Positions 25,370-34,208 of a DNA stretch of 64,000 bases are shown here, piece after piece; position 1 is the first letter of the stretch; every line of letters begins with the position of its first letter. Under the pieces are notes generated by a model. It did not search any database, had not been told where the DNA came from, and saw nothing but the letters and a program-made list of their open reading frames with translations. Both the position numbers and the translations under genes were made by a program. The stretch is from Leptospiraceae bacterium (GTDB lineage: Bacteria > Spirochaetota > Leptospiria > Leptospirales > Leptospiraceae), in contig JACKPB010000004.1 of the NCBI GenBank assembly GCA_024233875.1, positions 62,001-126,000 on the forward strand, written 5' to 3'.

Positions 25370-27022
25370 ATGGACAAAACTTTAGCAGAGAAAGTTTTGG
25401 GAAGCGCTGCCTCACTTGTGAATGAAGTAACAAAAGGTCTGGCACAAAAATGTTCCGAAAATAATTCAATTTCAGTTAAAAAAATGGATGAAAACCAATT
25501 GGTTTTCTATCAATTATCCTGGCTTACTTCTGAGTTGAGAGTAGCAGAAGTGTATCTACAATATGCATGGAATGAGTCTCTGGGTACAGGTAAGATGGAA
25601 AAGAAGATGGCTCTGGCATTTGCTGCTGAAACTGTAAGCCATGTTCGATCCGAACTAATGAATCGTCCCGAGGAATTTACTACAAGTTTTGAAAAAATTC
25701 AAAGTGCATTAGGAAGTCAGGAAACACAGAACTTTATTACTGAAAATACTAAGATAGAAGTGTATTCAGAAATTGCTGACTTGATTCATGAAAATGGTCA
25801 CATCGGACCTTACGGTCTTTCGGAAGATCATGAGTCTTTCCGTGATACATTTAAGAAATTTGCAGAAGATGTTGTGATGCCTCACGCAGAACATACCCAT
25901 AGGGAAGATGAAACAATTCCGGAAGAAATTTTGAATGGTCTCAGAGATATGGGCTGTTTCGGTCTATGCATTCCGGAAACCTATGGTGGAATCCAACCTG
26001 CGGACAATCCGGACAATATTTCTATGCTGGTCGTTACTGAAGAGCTCTCCCGCGGTGGTTTGGGGATAGCCGGTTCATTGATCACCAGACCGGAGATTGT
26101 TTCCAAGGCAATCCTGAAAGGTGGAACAGAAGCCCAAAAAGAAAAATGGCTCAATGCTTTAGCAACCGGTGAGAAAATGGCGGCTGTAGCAGTGACTGAG
26201 CCCAATTATGGTTCTGATGTGGCAGGAGTATCTGTGACAGCAACTAAGGTAGAAGGTGGCTGGAAAATCAACGGTGTAAAAACCTGGTGTACTTTCGCAG
26301 GATATGCCAATGTCTTATTGGTTTTATGTCGAACTGAAGCAGATCCCAAGTTAAAACACAAAGGACTTTCGATTCTCCTAGCTGAGAAGCCTTCTACAAG
26401 AGAACATAGCTTTGACTACACCCAGCCGGAAGGTGGAAGGGTAGAGGGAAAGGCCATCGATACAATCGGTTATCGCGGTATGCACTCTTATGAAGTTTCT
26501 TTTCAGGACTACTTTGTTCCCGATGAAAACCTTATCGGTGGAGAAGAAGGACGGGGAAGAGGGTTCTATTTACAGATGGAAGGTTTTGCCGGTGGTAGAA
26601 TCCAAACTGCAGCAAGAGCCAATGGTGTAATGCAGGCAGCTTTTGAAGCAGGTCTCCGTTATGCAAATGAAAGACATGTCTTCCAAAAACCAATTTTTGA
26701 TTACAACTTATCCAAATACAAATTAGCCAGGATGGGTATGATTATTCAGGCATCCAGACAGTACACTAATTTTGTTGGAAAGTTACTCGATGAGCACAAA
26801 GGTCAAATGGAAGCAACTCTTATCAAATTCTATGCTTCGAAAATTGCTGAGTGGGTCTGTAGGGAAGCTATGCAGATTCATGGGGGAATGGGATATGCAG
26901 AAGAATACGCTGTTTCCAGATACTATGTGGATTCCAGGGTATTCTCAATCTTTGAAGGTGCAGAGGAAGTCATGGCATTGAGAGTGATAGCCAAAGGACT
27001 TCTGGAAGCGGCCCTCAAATAA
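25370..27022 (+). CDS. Acyl-CoA dehydrogenase with N-terminal helical extension
   Basis: FAD enzyme for the first oxidation of beta-oxidation or a related acyl-CoA step. The usual core starts at about residue 150: GCFGLCIPETYGG, AAVAVTEPNYGSDVAG (substrate/FAD loop) and KINGVKTWCTFAG. The C-terminal helical domain carries EAMQIHGGMGYAEEYAVSRY and the catalytic Glu region FSIFEGAEEVMALR. The first 140 or so residues are an extra helical region (ENQLVFYQLSWLTSELRVAE), making 550 residues against about 380 in short-chain enzymes. GGAAGGGAAGAG precedes the ATG. It ends in a strong terminator, so it is probably monocistronic. Confidence 0.92.
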   Translation: MDKTLAEKVLGSAASLVNEVTKGLAQKCSENNSISVKKMDENQLVFYQLSWLTSELRVAEVYLQYAWNESLGTGKMEKKMALAFAAETVSHVRSELMNRPEEFTTSFEKIQSALGSQETQNFITENTKIEVYSEIADLIHENGHIGPYGLSEDHESFRDTFKKFAEDVVMPHAEHTHREDETIPEEILNGLRDMGCFGLCIPETYGGIQPADNPDNISMLVVTEELSRGGLGIAGSLITRPEIVSKAILKGGTEAQKEKWLNALATGEKMAAVAVTEPNYGSDVAGVSVTATKVEGGWKINGVKTWCTFAGYANVLLVLCRTEADPKLKHKGLSILLAEKPSTREHSFDYTQPEGGRVEGKAIDTIGYRGMHSYEVSFQDYFVPDENLIGGEEGRGRGFYLQMEGFAGGRIQTAARANGVMQAAFEAGLRYANERHVFQKPIFDYNLSKYKLARMGMIIQASRQYTNFVGKLLDEHKGQMEATLIKFYASKIAEWVCREAMQIHGGMGYAEEYAVSRYYVDSRVFSIFEGAEEVMALRVIAKGLLEAALK

Positions 27023-27056
27023 AAACAAATAGACTCAACTATTTGTGATTCAACCG

Positions 27057-27090
27057 AAACCGATAGGTGAAAGCCTATCGGTTTTCTTTT
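27057..27090 (+). terminator. Rho-independent terminator after acyl-CoA dehydrogenase
   Basis: An 11-base perfect stem (AAACCGATAGG with CCTATCGGTTT) and a 6-base loop, followed by TTCTTTTT. It lies 34 bases after the stop. Confidence 0.92.
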
Positions 27091-27210
27091 TCCAAGCACC
27101 TTTATGGATAGATCAAAATCAACTGAAAGTCTGAAATAAACTGATAGTAACTATTAAAGTAAGATGCAGTCCATTTTTAAAAACCATTAGTCAATTAGGT
27201 AGGATATCTA

Positions 27211-27468
27211 TTGAACAAAAATCTCTCTATTGTATCTGAAAGCACTTTTGAGGAAGAATTTTATTTTGGTTTGAAAATTGAATTCAAGCATGAAGGACAG
27301 GTATTTTCTGTTCAATCCCGAATACGAAAAACAATAGCTATCCAACAAAGGGATCTCTCTTTAGTGTTCTCAGAAATGAAACAATTATCAGAAAAGAAAA
27401 TAGAGAAAATGGCTCAAACAGGAGTTTTCAAAAGTGAAGATTTTGAATTTAGGATCAATCGATGTTAG
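27211..27468 (+). CDS. Small conserved-looking protein, unknown
   Basis: 85 residues from a TTG start, with AGGTAGGA about 8-10 bases upstream. Mixed alpha/beta composition with strand-like segments (FYFGLKIEFKHEGQVFSVQS) and an amphipathic helix (LVFSEMKQLSEKKIEKMAQT). No signal peptide. No family recognised. Its stop overlaps the stop of the convergent SGNH-hydrolase gene by 4 bases. Confidence 0.55.
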   Translation: MNKNLSIVSESTFEEEFYFGLKIEFKHEGQVFSVQSRIRKTIAIQQRDLSLVFSEMKQLSEKKIEKMAQTGVFKSEDFEFRINRC

Positions 27469-28181
27469 AATTCAGCACCACATTGAATGAATCCTTCCCG
27501 TATCCTGAATGCAATGTCCTTGGAATAATGAACCTGATCCAATAATTCCATGAATCCCGGTTTCCCTTCCTGATCTACCTGAAAGTAAACTTCAGTATCA
27601 ACATAACAATCTACCTTTTTAGCAAAACCCGAATTGACCAACTTTCTATTTGCATTGACGTGATTCAATCTTGTTGGATGCACACCAGCCAGGATGAGTT
27701 TAGTTTTAGGGAAAAGCATTCTCAATTCCTGAAAGAGAGTATTTCCCGTTTGCAATATAATTTCCGTTGGGATTTTTCTGATTAAATCATTCCCCCCACC
27801 TGTAGAAATGATAATTGCTTCGGGAGATTTGCTTTTGATTGCGGGTAGTTGTTCTAAAATATCACAGAGAGTATTCCCCGCTACTGCAAGATTTTGAGTT
27901 TGATCACTGTGATACTCAGGAAATCTGCGGATGTAGTCCAAAGTAGAATCTCCGAGAATAATTGTTTTGTACTCTGTCTCATCCTTTTGAAAGTTTCCGG
28001 CATATTTATTGGTTGGGTAGAGGCTGCTTTTGAGCGGATAGGATTTTCTGCATTCATTCTCCTGATAGGGAGGATTTGGAATGGGTAGGAGATCAGTTTT
28101 TTTAGCGATCGATTTGCACTGTGTAAAGAAATGCAAAAGGAGGATCAATAATTGAATCTTAGGACTGGAAAAAGGGTTCAT
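27465..28181 (-). CDS. SGNH/GDSL-type hydrolase lipoprotein
   Basis: Predicted lipid-anchored esterase or acyl hydrolase of the periplasm or cell surface. The chosen start gives a short lipoprotein signal ending in LLILLLHFFTQC. Catalytic blocks: ILGDSTLDYI (Ser), a Gly (AVAGNTL), STGGGNDLIRK (Asn) and DQVHYSK near the end (Asp and His). An upstream in-frame start at 28256 would overlap the kinase gene and put about 25 extra residues before the signal; a start at 28220 is also possible. Last gene of the TPR/binding-protein/kinase operon. Confidence 0.8.
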   Translation of the reverse strand: MNPFSSPKIQLLILLLHFFTQCKSIAKKTDLLPIPNPPYQENECRKSYPLKSSLYPTNKYAGNFQKDETEYKTIILGDSTLDYIRRFPEYHSDQTQNLAVAGNTLCDILEQLPAIKSKSPEAIIISTGGGNDLIRKIPTEIILQTGNTLFQELRMLFPKTKLILAGVHPTRLNHVNANRKLVNSGFAKKVDCYVDTEVYFQVDQEGKPGFMELLDQVHYSKDIAFRIREGFIQCGAEF

Positions 28182-28200
28182 TCCTGATTTTTTAATCGAA

Positions 28201-31200
28201 TTATTTCTTCGTAAATTCATAAACTCCATCCCAATCGGTATCCACACCTTTCTCAATCAGCTCTTTCAATCTTTCCAGATAAAGTAATGTTGTCAAATCA
28301 CCGGGAAAAGCTTTTAAGTATTCATGAAAACTTTTCCTGGAGTTGTTAAAATCCCTATTTTTATAAAATTCGATGGATTGGGAAAAAAGAGGAGCAAACT
28401 TTATCTTTTTGTCCCGAATTTCTAACTCATCTTCATTAAAAATCTCATATATTTCTATTGGAGTTTTTCTTCCCTTGACCCGAACCTTATCAAGGAATCG
28501 GGAATGATATTTTTCCGGATGTGTTAGTTCGCCCAACACTTTATCAGAAACGATTAGAGACACGCCATAGTATTTCGTCAAACCTTCTAGTCTTGCTGTC
28601 AGATTGACCTGATCAGAGAAAGCATCTCCCTGCATTCGATGAGCTTCTCCAATCATACCGAGAGTCATAAATCCTGAATGTATACCAAAGCCTATTCTAA
28701 TGGGTTTATAATTATTCGTTACGCGTTTTGAATTGTACTCTTTCAGAGTGGCCAGTTGTGAAAGGCAGGAATCCACTGCAAAGTCCGAACCATTTTTGAA
28801 TACTGCCATAATTGCATCACCGACATATTTGACTATGATTCCTCCATATTCACGAATCTTGGGACTCACCCTCCGGAAATAAGCATTTACAAAATTAAAA
28901 TTTTCCTGGGGAGTCATGGTTTCAGAAAGAGTTGAGAAGTCACGAATGTCAGAAAATACTACAGACATATTGGTAGCTACATTGTCTCCCAGTTTGATAT
29001 CCAATATAGACTCTTTTGAAAGTATAGAAAGATACTCATGAGGCACAAATCGGCTGTAAGATTGGGTCATTTTGGAAAGTTCCAGATGAGTCCGGATTCT
29101 ACTGATCAATTCTTCTTTTTGGAAGGGTTTGGGAAGATAGTCATTGGCTCCACATTCAAATCCATGGACCAAATCTACAACCTGACTTTTGGCTGTGAGC
29201 ATGATGATGGGCAATTCTCCGGCTCTGAATGTGTCACGCAATTCCTTACAAACGTCATATCCTGATTTGTGAGGCATCATAATATCGAGGAGTATTAAAT
29301 CTATATCGTTTGTTTTTACTAGCTGAATTGCTTCATTCCCATTATTTGCTTTGATGACAGAATAGTTTGCCACACTGAGAATATTTTCTAAAACCTGAAG
29401 ATTGATAGGTTCATCATCCACAATGAGGATATTAAGGTTTTCCAGATAATCCCGGACAGGTTCTTCCGATAGAAGCACCGGCTGTTCCGGTTCAATGTAT
29501 CTATTTTGATTGAATTTTAGATTGGATTCCTCTTTTTCGGGGATTTCTTCAGAAATCGGTAAATCAAAGAAAAGTGTGGTACCTTTTCCTATTTCTGATT
29601 TCGCAAAAATGGTTCCCCCATGAAGTTCGACTAAATTTTTTGTAATGGAGAGCCCGATTCCTGTCCCTCCGTATTCCCTTGATATGGATGCGTCTACCTG
29701 TTCAAAAGAATTAAAAATATCTTTGATTTTATCTTCCGGAATTCCTATACCGGTGTCACGAATGAAAAATTCATATTTAGCATCCTTTGTTTTGAATCCG
29801 GCTTCTATCATTCCTGAATTGGTAAACTTGGAAGCATTTCCGATGAGATTGGTGAAGATTTGAACAATTCTATCTTCATCTCCGAAAGCATAAATATCGG
29901 GAGGAATATTATTTTTTAATTCAATCTCTTTATTTCTAATCAAAGGTTTGAGGACTTCAAAAGTCATATTGACGATGGCATTGATGTTTACCGGTTTTTG
30001 TTTCAAAACTAAATCATGATTCTTTAATTTAGAAAAATCTAAAATGTCATTTACAAGAGTAGACAATCGTTTGCCACTTTGAAAGATTAATGATAAATTG
30101 TATCTGAGGTGATCAGAATAGGACTCTTTTTGGGTATCAAGTAGAGATTCAGTGATTCCTATGATTCCGTTCAGAGGAGTCCTGAGTTCATGTGATGTAT
30201 TGCTTAAAAATTCATCTTTTAATTTGTCCAGCCTGAGAAGCTCTGAATTTTTTTGTTCCAACTCCGATAGGGAATCCTGTAAGCGGTTTGCCATGAGGTT
30301 GAATGAATTTGCTAGACTTCCGATTTCATCTCCGGATGAATACTGAACTCTCGATTCCAGGTTTCCTTCTCCCAAGAGATGTGCGGCTTTTTCCAGTCGA
30401 GCAAGAGGTGAGGTGATCGACCTGGAAAGAAAATAAATCAAAATCAAGCTGAATGTAAGAATTCCAGATCCGATGTAGATAGATTTTTCTTTCAATTCTT
30501 CTAAACCGTGAAGTGCTAATTTTTTTGGATACTTAAATGAGAGTTTCCAAAAATTGATATAGAAAGTGGAGTAATCAGTATTTTCCTCGGTATAGGCAAA
30601 ATGTTCATCTTCTATACTGAGAATTTCTTTGGATGTGAAGAAGTAGGATTCTGAGTGGGGATCAGTTTTCAAATGGTTGGAGTAAATGATAGATTCTCCG
30701 AGCAAAACATTTACATAGATATTGTTTTTCAAAAATAATTCTTTCGCATTGACAATCTGGTGCAGAATCGATGAAGTGATGTTCCCCCGTAGAACCCCCA
30801 AAAATCTCCCACCGGGATCAATAATCTTTATTGCAAATATCAATACTCTCTTTCCGAGTTTTTCATCAAAATAAAAATCATCCCCCATTGAAGATTTATT
30901 TTTTTCATCTCCGAAGATTCTTTTTGCCCACAACTTATTTTCATCTACCTTTTCTCCTATTCCCAAACCGGAAGTATCAACAATTTTTATTCCTTCGGGT
31001 GAGTAGAGTGAAAAATTTAGAAATGTATGGTTTTGATTCCTGTATTCAATCAATCTCTTTGTTAAATTATGTTTGTCATCAAATTTAATGATTATGGGAT
31101 CTATGGAAATATTTCGAAGAATAGAAATTTGATCTTCTCTGAATTTATTGACTCTTTCATTGGTATTGATGGCTTTTTCTTTCAATTGTTCTCTGATTTT

Positions 31201-31308
31201 TTCCGACATGTCTCCGGAAATACTCACAAATTGAAAAATGGAAAGTGGTAGAAGAAGAACTAATGTAAAAAATAAATAATATAAAAATAATTTGAGTGAT
31301 AATTTCAT
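28201..31308 (-). CDS. Hybrid sensor kinase - receiver - class III adenylate cyclase
   Basis: A single 1035-residue chain that joins phosphorelay and cAMP signalling. In order: membrane helix, extracytoplasmic sensor (about 30-275, Cache-like), second helix, and HAMP (SPLARLEKAAHLLGEGNL). Then come HisKA (NTSHELRTPLNGIIGITESL, His about 373), HATPase (GNASKFTNSG, DTGIGIPEDKIKDIFNSFEQ, GGTGIGLSITKNL), a receiver (LILLDIMMPHKSG, Asp about 669; NDYLPKPFQKEEL) and a class III cyclase (about 775-960). The cyclase keeps both metal Asp (VVFSDIRDFS; KYVGDAIMAVF), the Lys and Asp of adenine selection, and Asn/Arg in DQVNLTARLEG. Its start overlaps the binding-protein gene by 4 bases. Confidence 0.95.
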   Translation of the reverse strand: MKLSLKLFLYYLFFTLVLLLPLSIFQFVSISGDMSEKIREQLKEKAINTNERVNKFREDQISILRNISIDPIIIKFDDKHNLTKRLIEYRNQNHTFLNFSLYSPEGIKIVDTSGLGIGEKVDENKLWAKRIFGDEKNKSSMGDDFYFDEKLGKRVLIFAIKIIDPGGRFLGVLRGNITSSILHQIVNAKELFLKNNIYVNVLLGESIIYSNHLKTDPHSESYFFTSKEILSIEDEHFAYTEENTDYSTFYINFWKLSFKYPKKLALHGLEELKEKSIYIGSGILTFSLILIYFLSRSITSPLARLEKAAHLLGEGNLESRVQYSSGDEIGSLANSFNLMANRLQDSLSELEQKNSELLRLDKLKDEFLSNTSHELRTPLNGIIGITESLLDTQKESYSDHLRYNLSLIFQSGKRLSTLVNDILDFSKLKNHDLVLKQKPVNINAIVNMTFEVLKPLIRNKEIELKNNIPPDIYAFGDEDRIVQIFTNLIGNASKFTNSGMIEAGFKTKDAKYEFFIRDTGIGIPEDKIKDIFNSFEQVDASISREYGGTGIGLSITKNLVELHGGTIFAKSEIGKGTTLFFDLPISEEIPEKEESNLKFNQNRYIEPEQPVLLSEEPVRDYLENLNILIVDDEPINLQVLENILSVANYSVIKANNGNEAIQLVKTNDIDLILLDIMMPHKSGYDVCKELRDTFRAGELPIIMLTAKSQVVDLVHGFECGANDYLPKPFQKEELISRIRTHLELSKMTQSYSRFVPHEYLSILSKESILDIKLGDNVATNMSVVFSDIRDFSTLSETMTPQENFNFVNAYFRRVSPKIREYGGIIVKYVGDAIMAVFKNGSDFAVDSCLSQLATLKEYNSKRVTNNYKPIRIGFGIHSGFMTLGMIGEAHRMQGDAFSDQVNLTARLEGLTKYYGVSLIVSDKVLGELTHPEKYHSRFLDKVRVKGRKTPIEIYEIFNEDELEIRDKKIKFAPLFSQSIEFYKNRDFNNSRKSFHEYLKAFPGDLTTLLYLERLKELIEKGVDTDWDGVYEFTKK

Positions 31309-32381
31309 TTTTCTTTAATTTCCGCCAGGAATTTGTAATCAAACAAATTTCTAACATTAGGTTTTTTTATAATTTGTCCCCGGTTGAAAAAAAAATCCAA
31401 AATCTCTACACCTGAAGATACAATCGTAGAACCACTTTTGTGAAAAAAATGCTGTGTTCCCGGCATAGGGTGGTGGGGGGAATGCTCCGGAGACTTTTCA
31501 TTCTCTTCTTCGGAATTGGCCAATTCATTTAATAATGTAAGATTTTTTTCCAGGGTATAGAAATGCAAATTCTTCTTCCGGATCAATCCTTCAAAATCTT
31601 CGGGAGGTTTGCCTAAATGAGCGGAGATCTCTTTGGAATATCTGGATGGATTCTCTTTGATTTCTTCTGCAAGAATAGAAATTTCTCTCAGAATCGATTG
31701 GATTTCTTTTCTATATATATTTTTTTTAGCCTCCCTTGCTCCCAAAACTGAGATGAGATAATCCGGAAGATCTTCTGATTTCCCTAATATATTGAAATCT
31801 AATGGATTTTCAATTTTATCCATTTGGGTATGACCGGCTGAAATTTCCCCTGAGAGGATTTTTTCAGGAACATATTCGTAGTCAATCAACTCTGCATCAA
31901 ACTCACCTTCTTTCAATCCACCCGATGAGATAAGATGGTTGTTTTCTAATATTTTCAAAGTGAACAGATAAGAGGAGGAATTCAGGGAAGAAAATGAAAT
32001 CTTCAATCCCGATAGTTCGGAAATCGATTTGATCGTTTTCTTTGATACAAAAACATCATTTTCCGGATCCTCTCCGAGGATATATAAAATAGGTACCGAT
32101 TCTTTTTCTGCATTTGTAAGTAGAATATCTGCATACGGAGCACAGATCAAATCCAGTTCATTTTCATTAAAATCGTGGATTATTTCTTTTTCATCTCCGG
32201 AAACAAGTTTATAGTCAAAGTTTATTCGGGTTTTAAGAACCTCTAAGTGAAAGATAGAACATGGATAGTTCTTGCCGGTTCCTATCCTCAGTTTTTTTTT
32301 ATATAAACTATTTCTTGTATCACAGGATAGAAAAAGAATATTGAAAAGACAAATAAGTAAAAAGAACTTACTTTTCAGCAT
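31305..32381 (-). CDS. Periplasmic substrate-binding-like lipoprotein
   Basis: A lipobox at the N-terminus (FNILFLSC) followed by a two-lobe binding-protein pattern of the PhnD/NMT1 kind: LRIGTGKNYPCSIFHLEVL, ELDLICAPYADILLT, and ISELSGLKISFSSLNSSSY. A helical tail (about 270-358) includes a short His/Pro stretch (SPEHSPHHPMPG). There is no permease or ATPase gene beside it; the gene instead overlaps the hybrid kinase by 4 bases. I infer a ligand-sensing role feeding the kinase. The ligand is unknown. Confidence 0.78.
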   Translation of the reverse strand: MLKSKFFLLICLFNILFLSCDTRNSLYKKKLRIGTGKNYPCSIFHLEVLKTRINFDYKLVSGDEKEIIHDFNENELDLICAPYADILLTNAEKESVPILYILGEDPENDVFVSKKTIKSISELSGLKISFSSLNSSSYLFTLKILENNHLISSGGLKEGEFDAELIDYEYVPEKILSGEISAGHTQMDKIENPLDFNILGKSEDLPDYLISVLGAREAKKNIYRKEIQSILREISILAEEIKENPSRYSKEISAHLGKPPEDFEGLIRKKNLHFYTLEKNLTLLNELANSEEENEKSPEHSPHHPMPGTQHFFHKSGSTIVSSGVEILDFFFNRGQIIKKPNVRNLFDYKFLAEIKEK

Positions 32382-32973
32382 ATTTAATTCCGGACTTTAC
32401 ACGTTCATCGCCCGGAACCATATCTTTCAATTGATCAAAAACTGCTTTCGACCCGGGTTTGTTTCCCTGTTTGATATACGACCATCCCAGCCCGATAAGC
32501 ATTTCTGTATCAGCCGGATAATCTTCCAAAACAGATAAATATTGTTTCTCGGCTTCTTTAAAATTGCCTGTAGCATAGTAAGCATAAGCCTGAGACGTTC
32601 TGGCGTAGTAAGATTTGCTATCTATTTTCAGAAGTGAAGCACAGGATGAGATTACCTGTTTGAATTGTCCCAAAGCCATTAGGGCTCTTATTTGAGAAAT
32701 TCTCGCTTCAGCTGATTTGGGTTTCAGAAGGATTGCTTTCTCGGAAAAGGCATTTGATTTAGAATACTCTCCTTTGATATAGGCAACCCATCCGGCACGG
32801 AGTTGATAGAAGTAATTGGATGGATCTTTTTTCGCTAAAGACTCCATGATAGTAAGGGCTTCAGCATATTTTCTTTTGTATTCCAATTTGTAAGATTCGG
32901 TAATCTCATCATCCGCAAAAAGTGATCCTGAAAGAATAAATGAAACGGCAAAAAGTAAGGTAGTGAGCTTCAT
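32368..32973 (-). CDS. Exported TPR protein
   Basis: A signal peptide (LLFAVSFILSGSLFA) and about four to five TPR-like helix pairs over 201 residues, for example SYYARTSQAYAYYATGNFKE and GLGWSYIKQGNKPGSKAVFD. Probably periplasmic and a protein-binding scaffold. First gene of the four-gene sensory operon; it overlaps the binding-lipoprotein gene by 14 bases. The 170-base gap before it (32974-33143) is A/T-rich and must hold the promoter, though no clear -35/-10 pair was chosen. Confidence 0.82.
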   Translation of the reverse strand: MKLTTLLFAVSFILSGSLFADDEITESYKLEYKRKYAEALTIMESLAKKDPSNYFYQLRAGWVAYIKGEYSKSNAFSEKAILLKPKSAEARISQIRALMALGQFKQVISSCASLLKIDSKSYYARTSQAYAYYATGNFKEAEKQYLSVLEDYPADTEMLIGLGWSYIKQGNKPGSKAVFDQLKDMVPGDERVKSGIKYAEK

Positions 32974-33143
32974 AGAGTATCCTTATTTATTATATTTGTA
33001 TTTCAATGGATAGTTCATCTCTAAATGAAATAAATTATCCCATGAAAGAGAAAAAGGTATTCTTGTAATACTAAAAAAATCTTTTCAACAGGATATCAAA
33101 GAAAAAAAATTTGTCTATAGTAAAATTCTTAATGATTAGTAAA

Positions 33144-34181
33144 TCAATCATTGAGAATTTCTGGATTGAGATTGAGAAGTTCCATAATTTCATTTTCAAC
33201 CTTATCAAAGTTTGCAACCTGTTCTTTGAAGGATCTGGAATCAAATTCCTTCACCTTATAAGACTTTTGAATGAATTCAATCTTCTTTTGGTAGATTTCT
33301 TCAGAATACTTTTCTTTCTCTTTTTTTCTTTCCAGTTCTCGGATAGCTTTCAGTCCCAAAATCGTGCTGGATTGAAGATCCAGAAACAATTCATTGATAG
33401 ATAGAGTTCGTTCTGCCAGTTTCCTTGCGATAGAGATTGCAATCTCGGGAGAATGCTTTAAAAACCCGGGAACCTTTTCTTTATGAATCTCTATCAGAGT
33501 GCAGGGTGTTTTGGCTTTCACGGTTGCGTTGGCTGTGGTTTCCCTTAGAATGGAAACATCTCCGATGTAGTATCCGGGAATATCTTCTGAAGCGATCACT
33601 TTTCCGTCTCTTACAATATCCACGATTCCACTCACTAGAATGTATAGAGCCGGGGCAGGCATACCCTGAGCGAGAATGATGTCTCCCTGTTTGAAATTGA
33701 CATAGAGAGATCTGAGCTTTTCAAAAGAAAGAGGATTGGCTTCTTTGGATTCATTTTTAGTAAAACGGCTGTGGAGCTTACTGGTCAATTCCGGTTTGTA
33801 GTTTCTACTGATGATTGCCGCTAGATTCGTATTCAAATACACCAATCGCTCTGCTGATTTTTGAGCCAAAGATATCGCTACATCCGGAGTGTGAAAGAGA
33901 AAATGATCAATCTTACCTGCATCGATTTCAATGACTGTGACGGGAGTCTCTGTCTTTACGCTGGCGCTCGGCATAGTTCCGAGCAAAACAGCTATGTCAC
34001 CGATGTAGTCACCCCGTTTGGTAATTTTGGAAACCAGGATGTTGTCTCTATAAACATTCAATCTACCGCTGATTAGGATAAACATGGAGATCGGTTTTTC
34101 TCCCTGCTTGACTAAATAATAGTTTTCTCTAATATTTTTGTAAAGTGTAGATAGTTTTCCAAAATTGGTTAGTTTATCCAT
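33144..34181 (-). CDS. Double cyclic-nucleotide-binding-fold protein
   Basis: Two CNB domains in tandem (about residues 10-130 and 155-270), then a charged helical tail; no DNA-binding or kinase domain. Each has the beta-roll pattern with a cassette: YIGDIAVLLGTMPSASVKT and YIGDVSILRETTANATVKA. In both, the Glu of the canonical GE motif is Asp, and the Arg that binds the cyclic phosphate is replaced (Pro and Ala). Either a non-canonical ligand is bound or the domains are structural. bioB is 27 bases upstream on the same strand, so they may be cotranscribed. Confidence 0.85.
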   Translation of the reverse strand: MDKLTNFGKLSTLYKNIRENYYLVKQGEKPISMFILISGRLNVYRDNILVSKITKRGDYIGDIAVLLGTMPSASVKTETPVTVIEIDAGKIDHFLFHTPDVAISLAQKSAERLVYLNTNLAAIISRNYKPELTSKLHSRFTKNESKEANPLSFEKLRSLYVNFKQGDIILAQGMPAPALYILVSGIVDIVRDGKVIASEDIPGYYIGDVSILRETTANATVKAKTPCTLIEIHKEKVPGFLKHSPEIAISIARKLAERTLSINELFLDLQSSTILGLKAIRELERKKEKEKYSEEIYQKKIEFIQKSYKVKEFDSRSFKEQVANFDKVENEIMELLNLNPEILND

Positions 34182-34208
34182 TTACAGAGTTCCTTCTTCT
34201 GATTCTCT

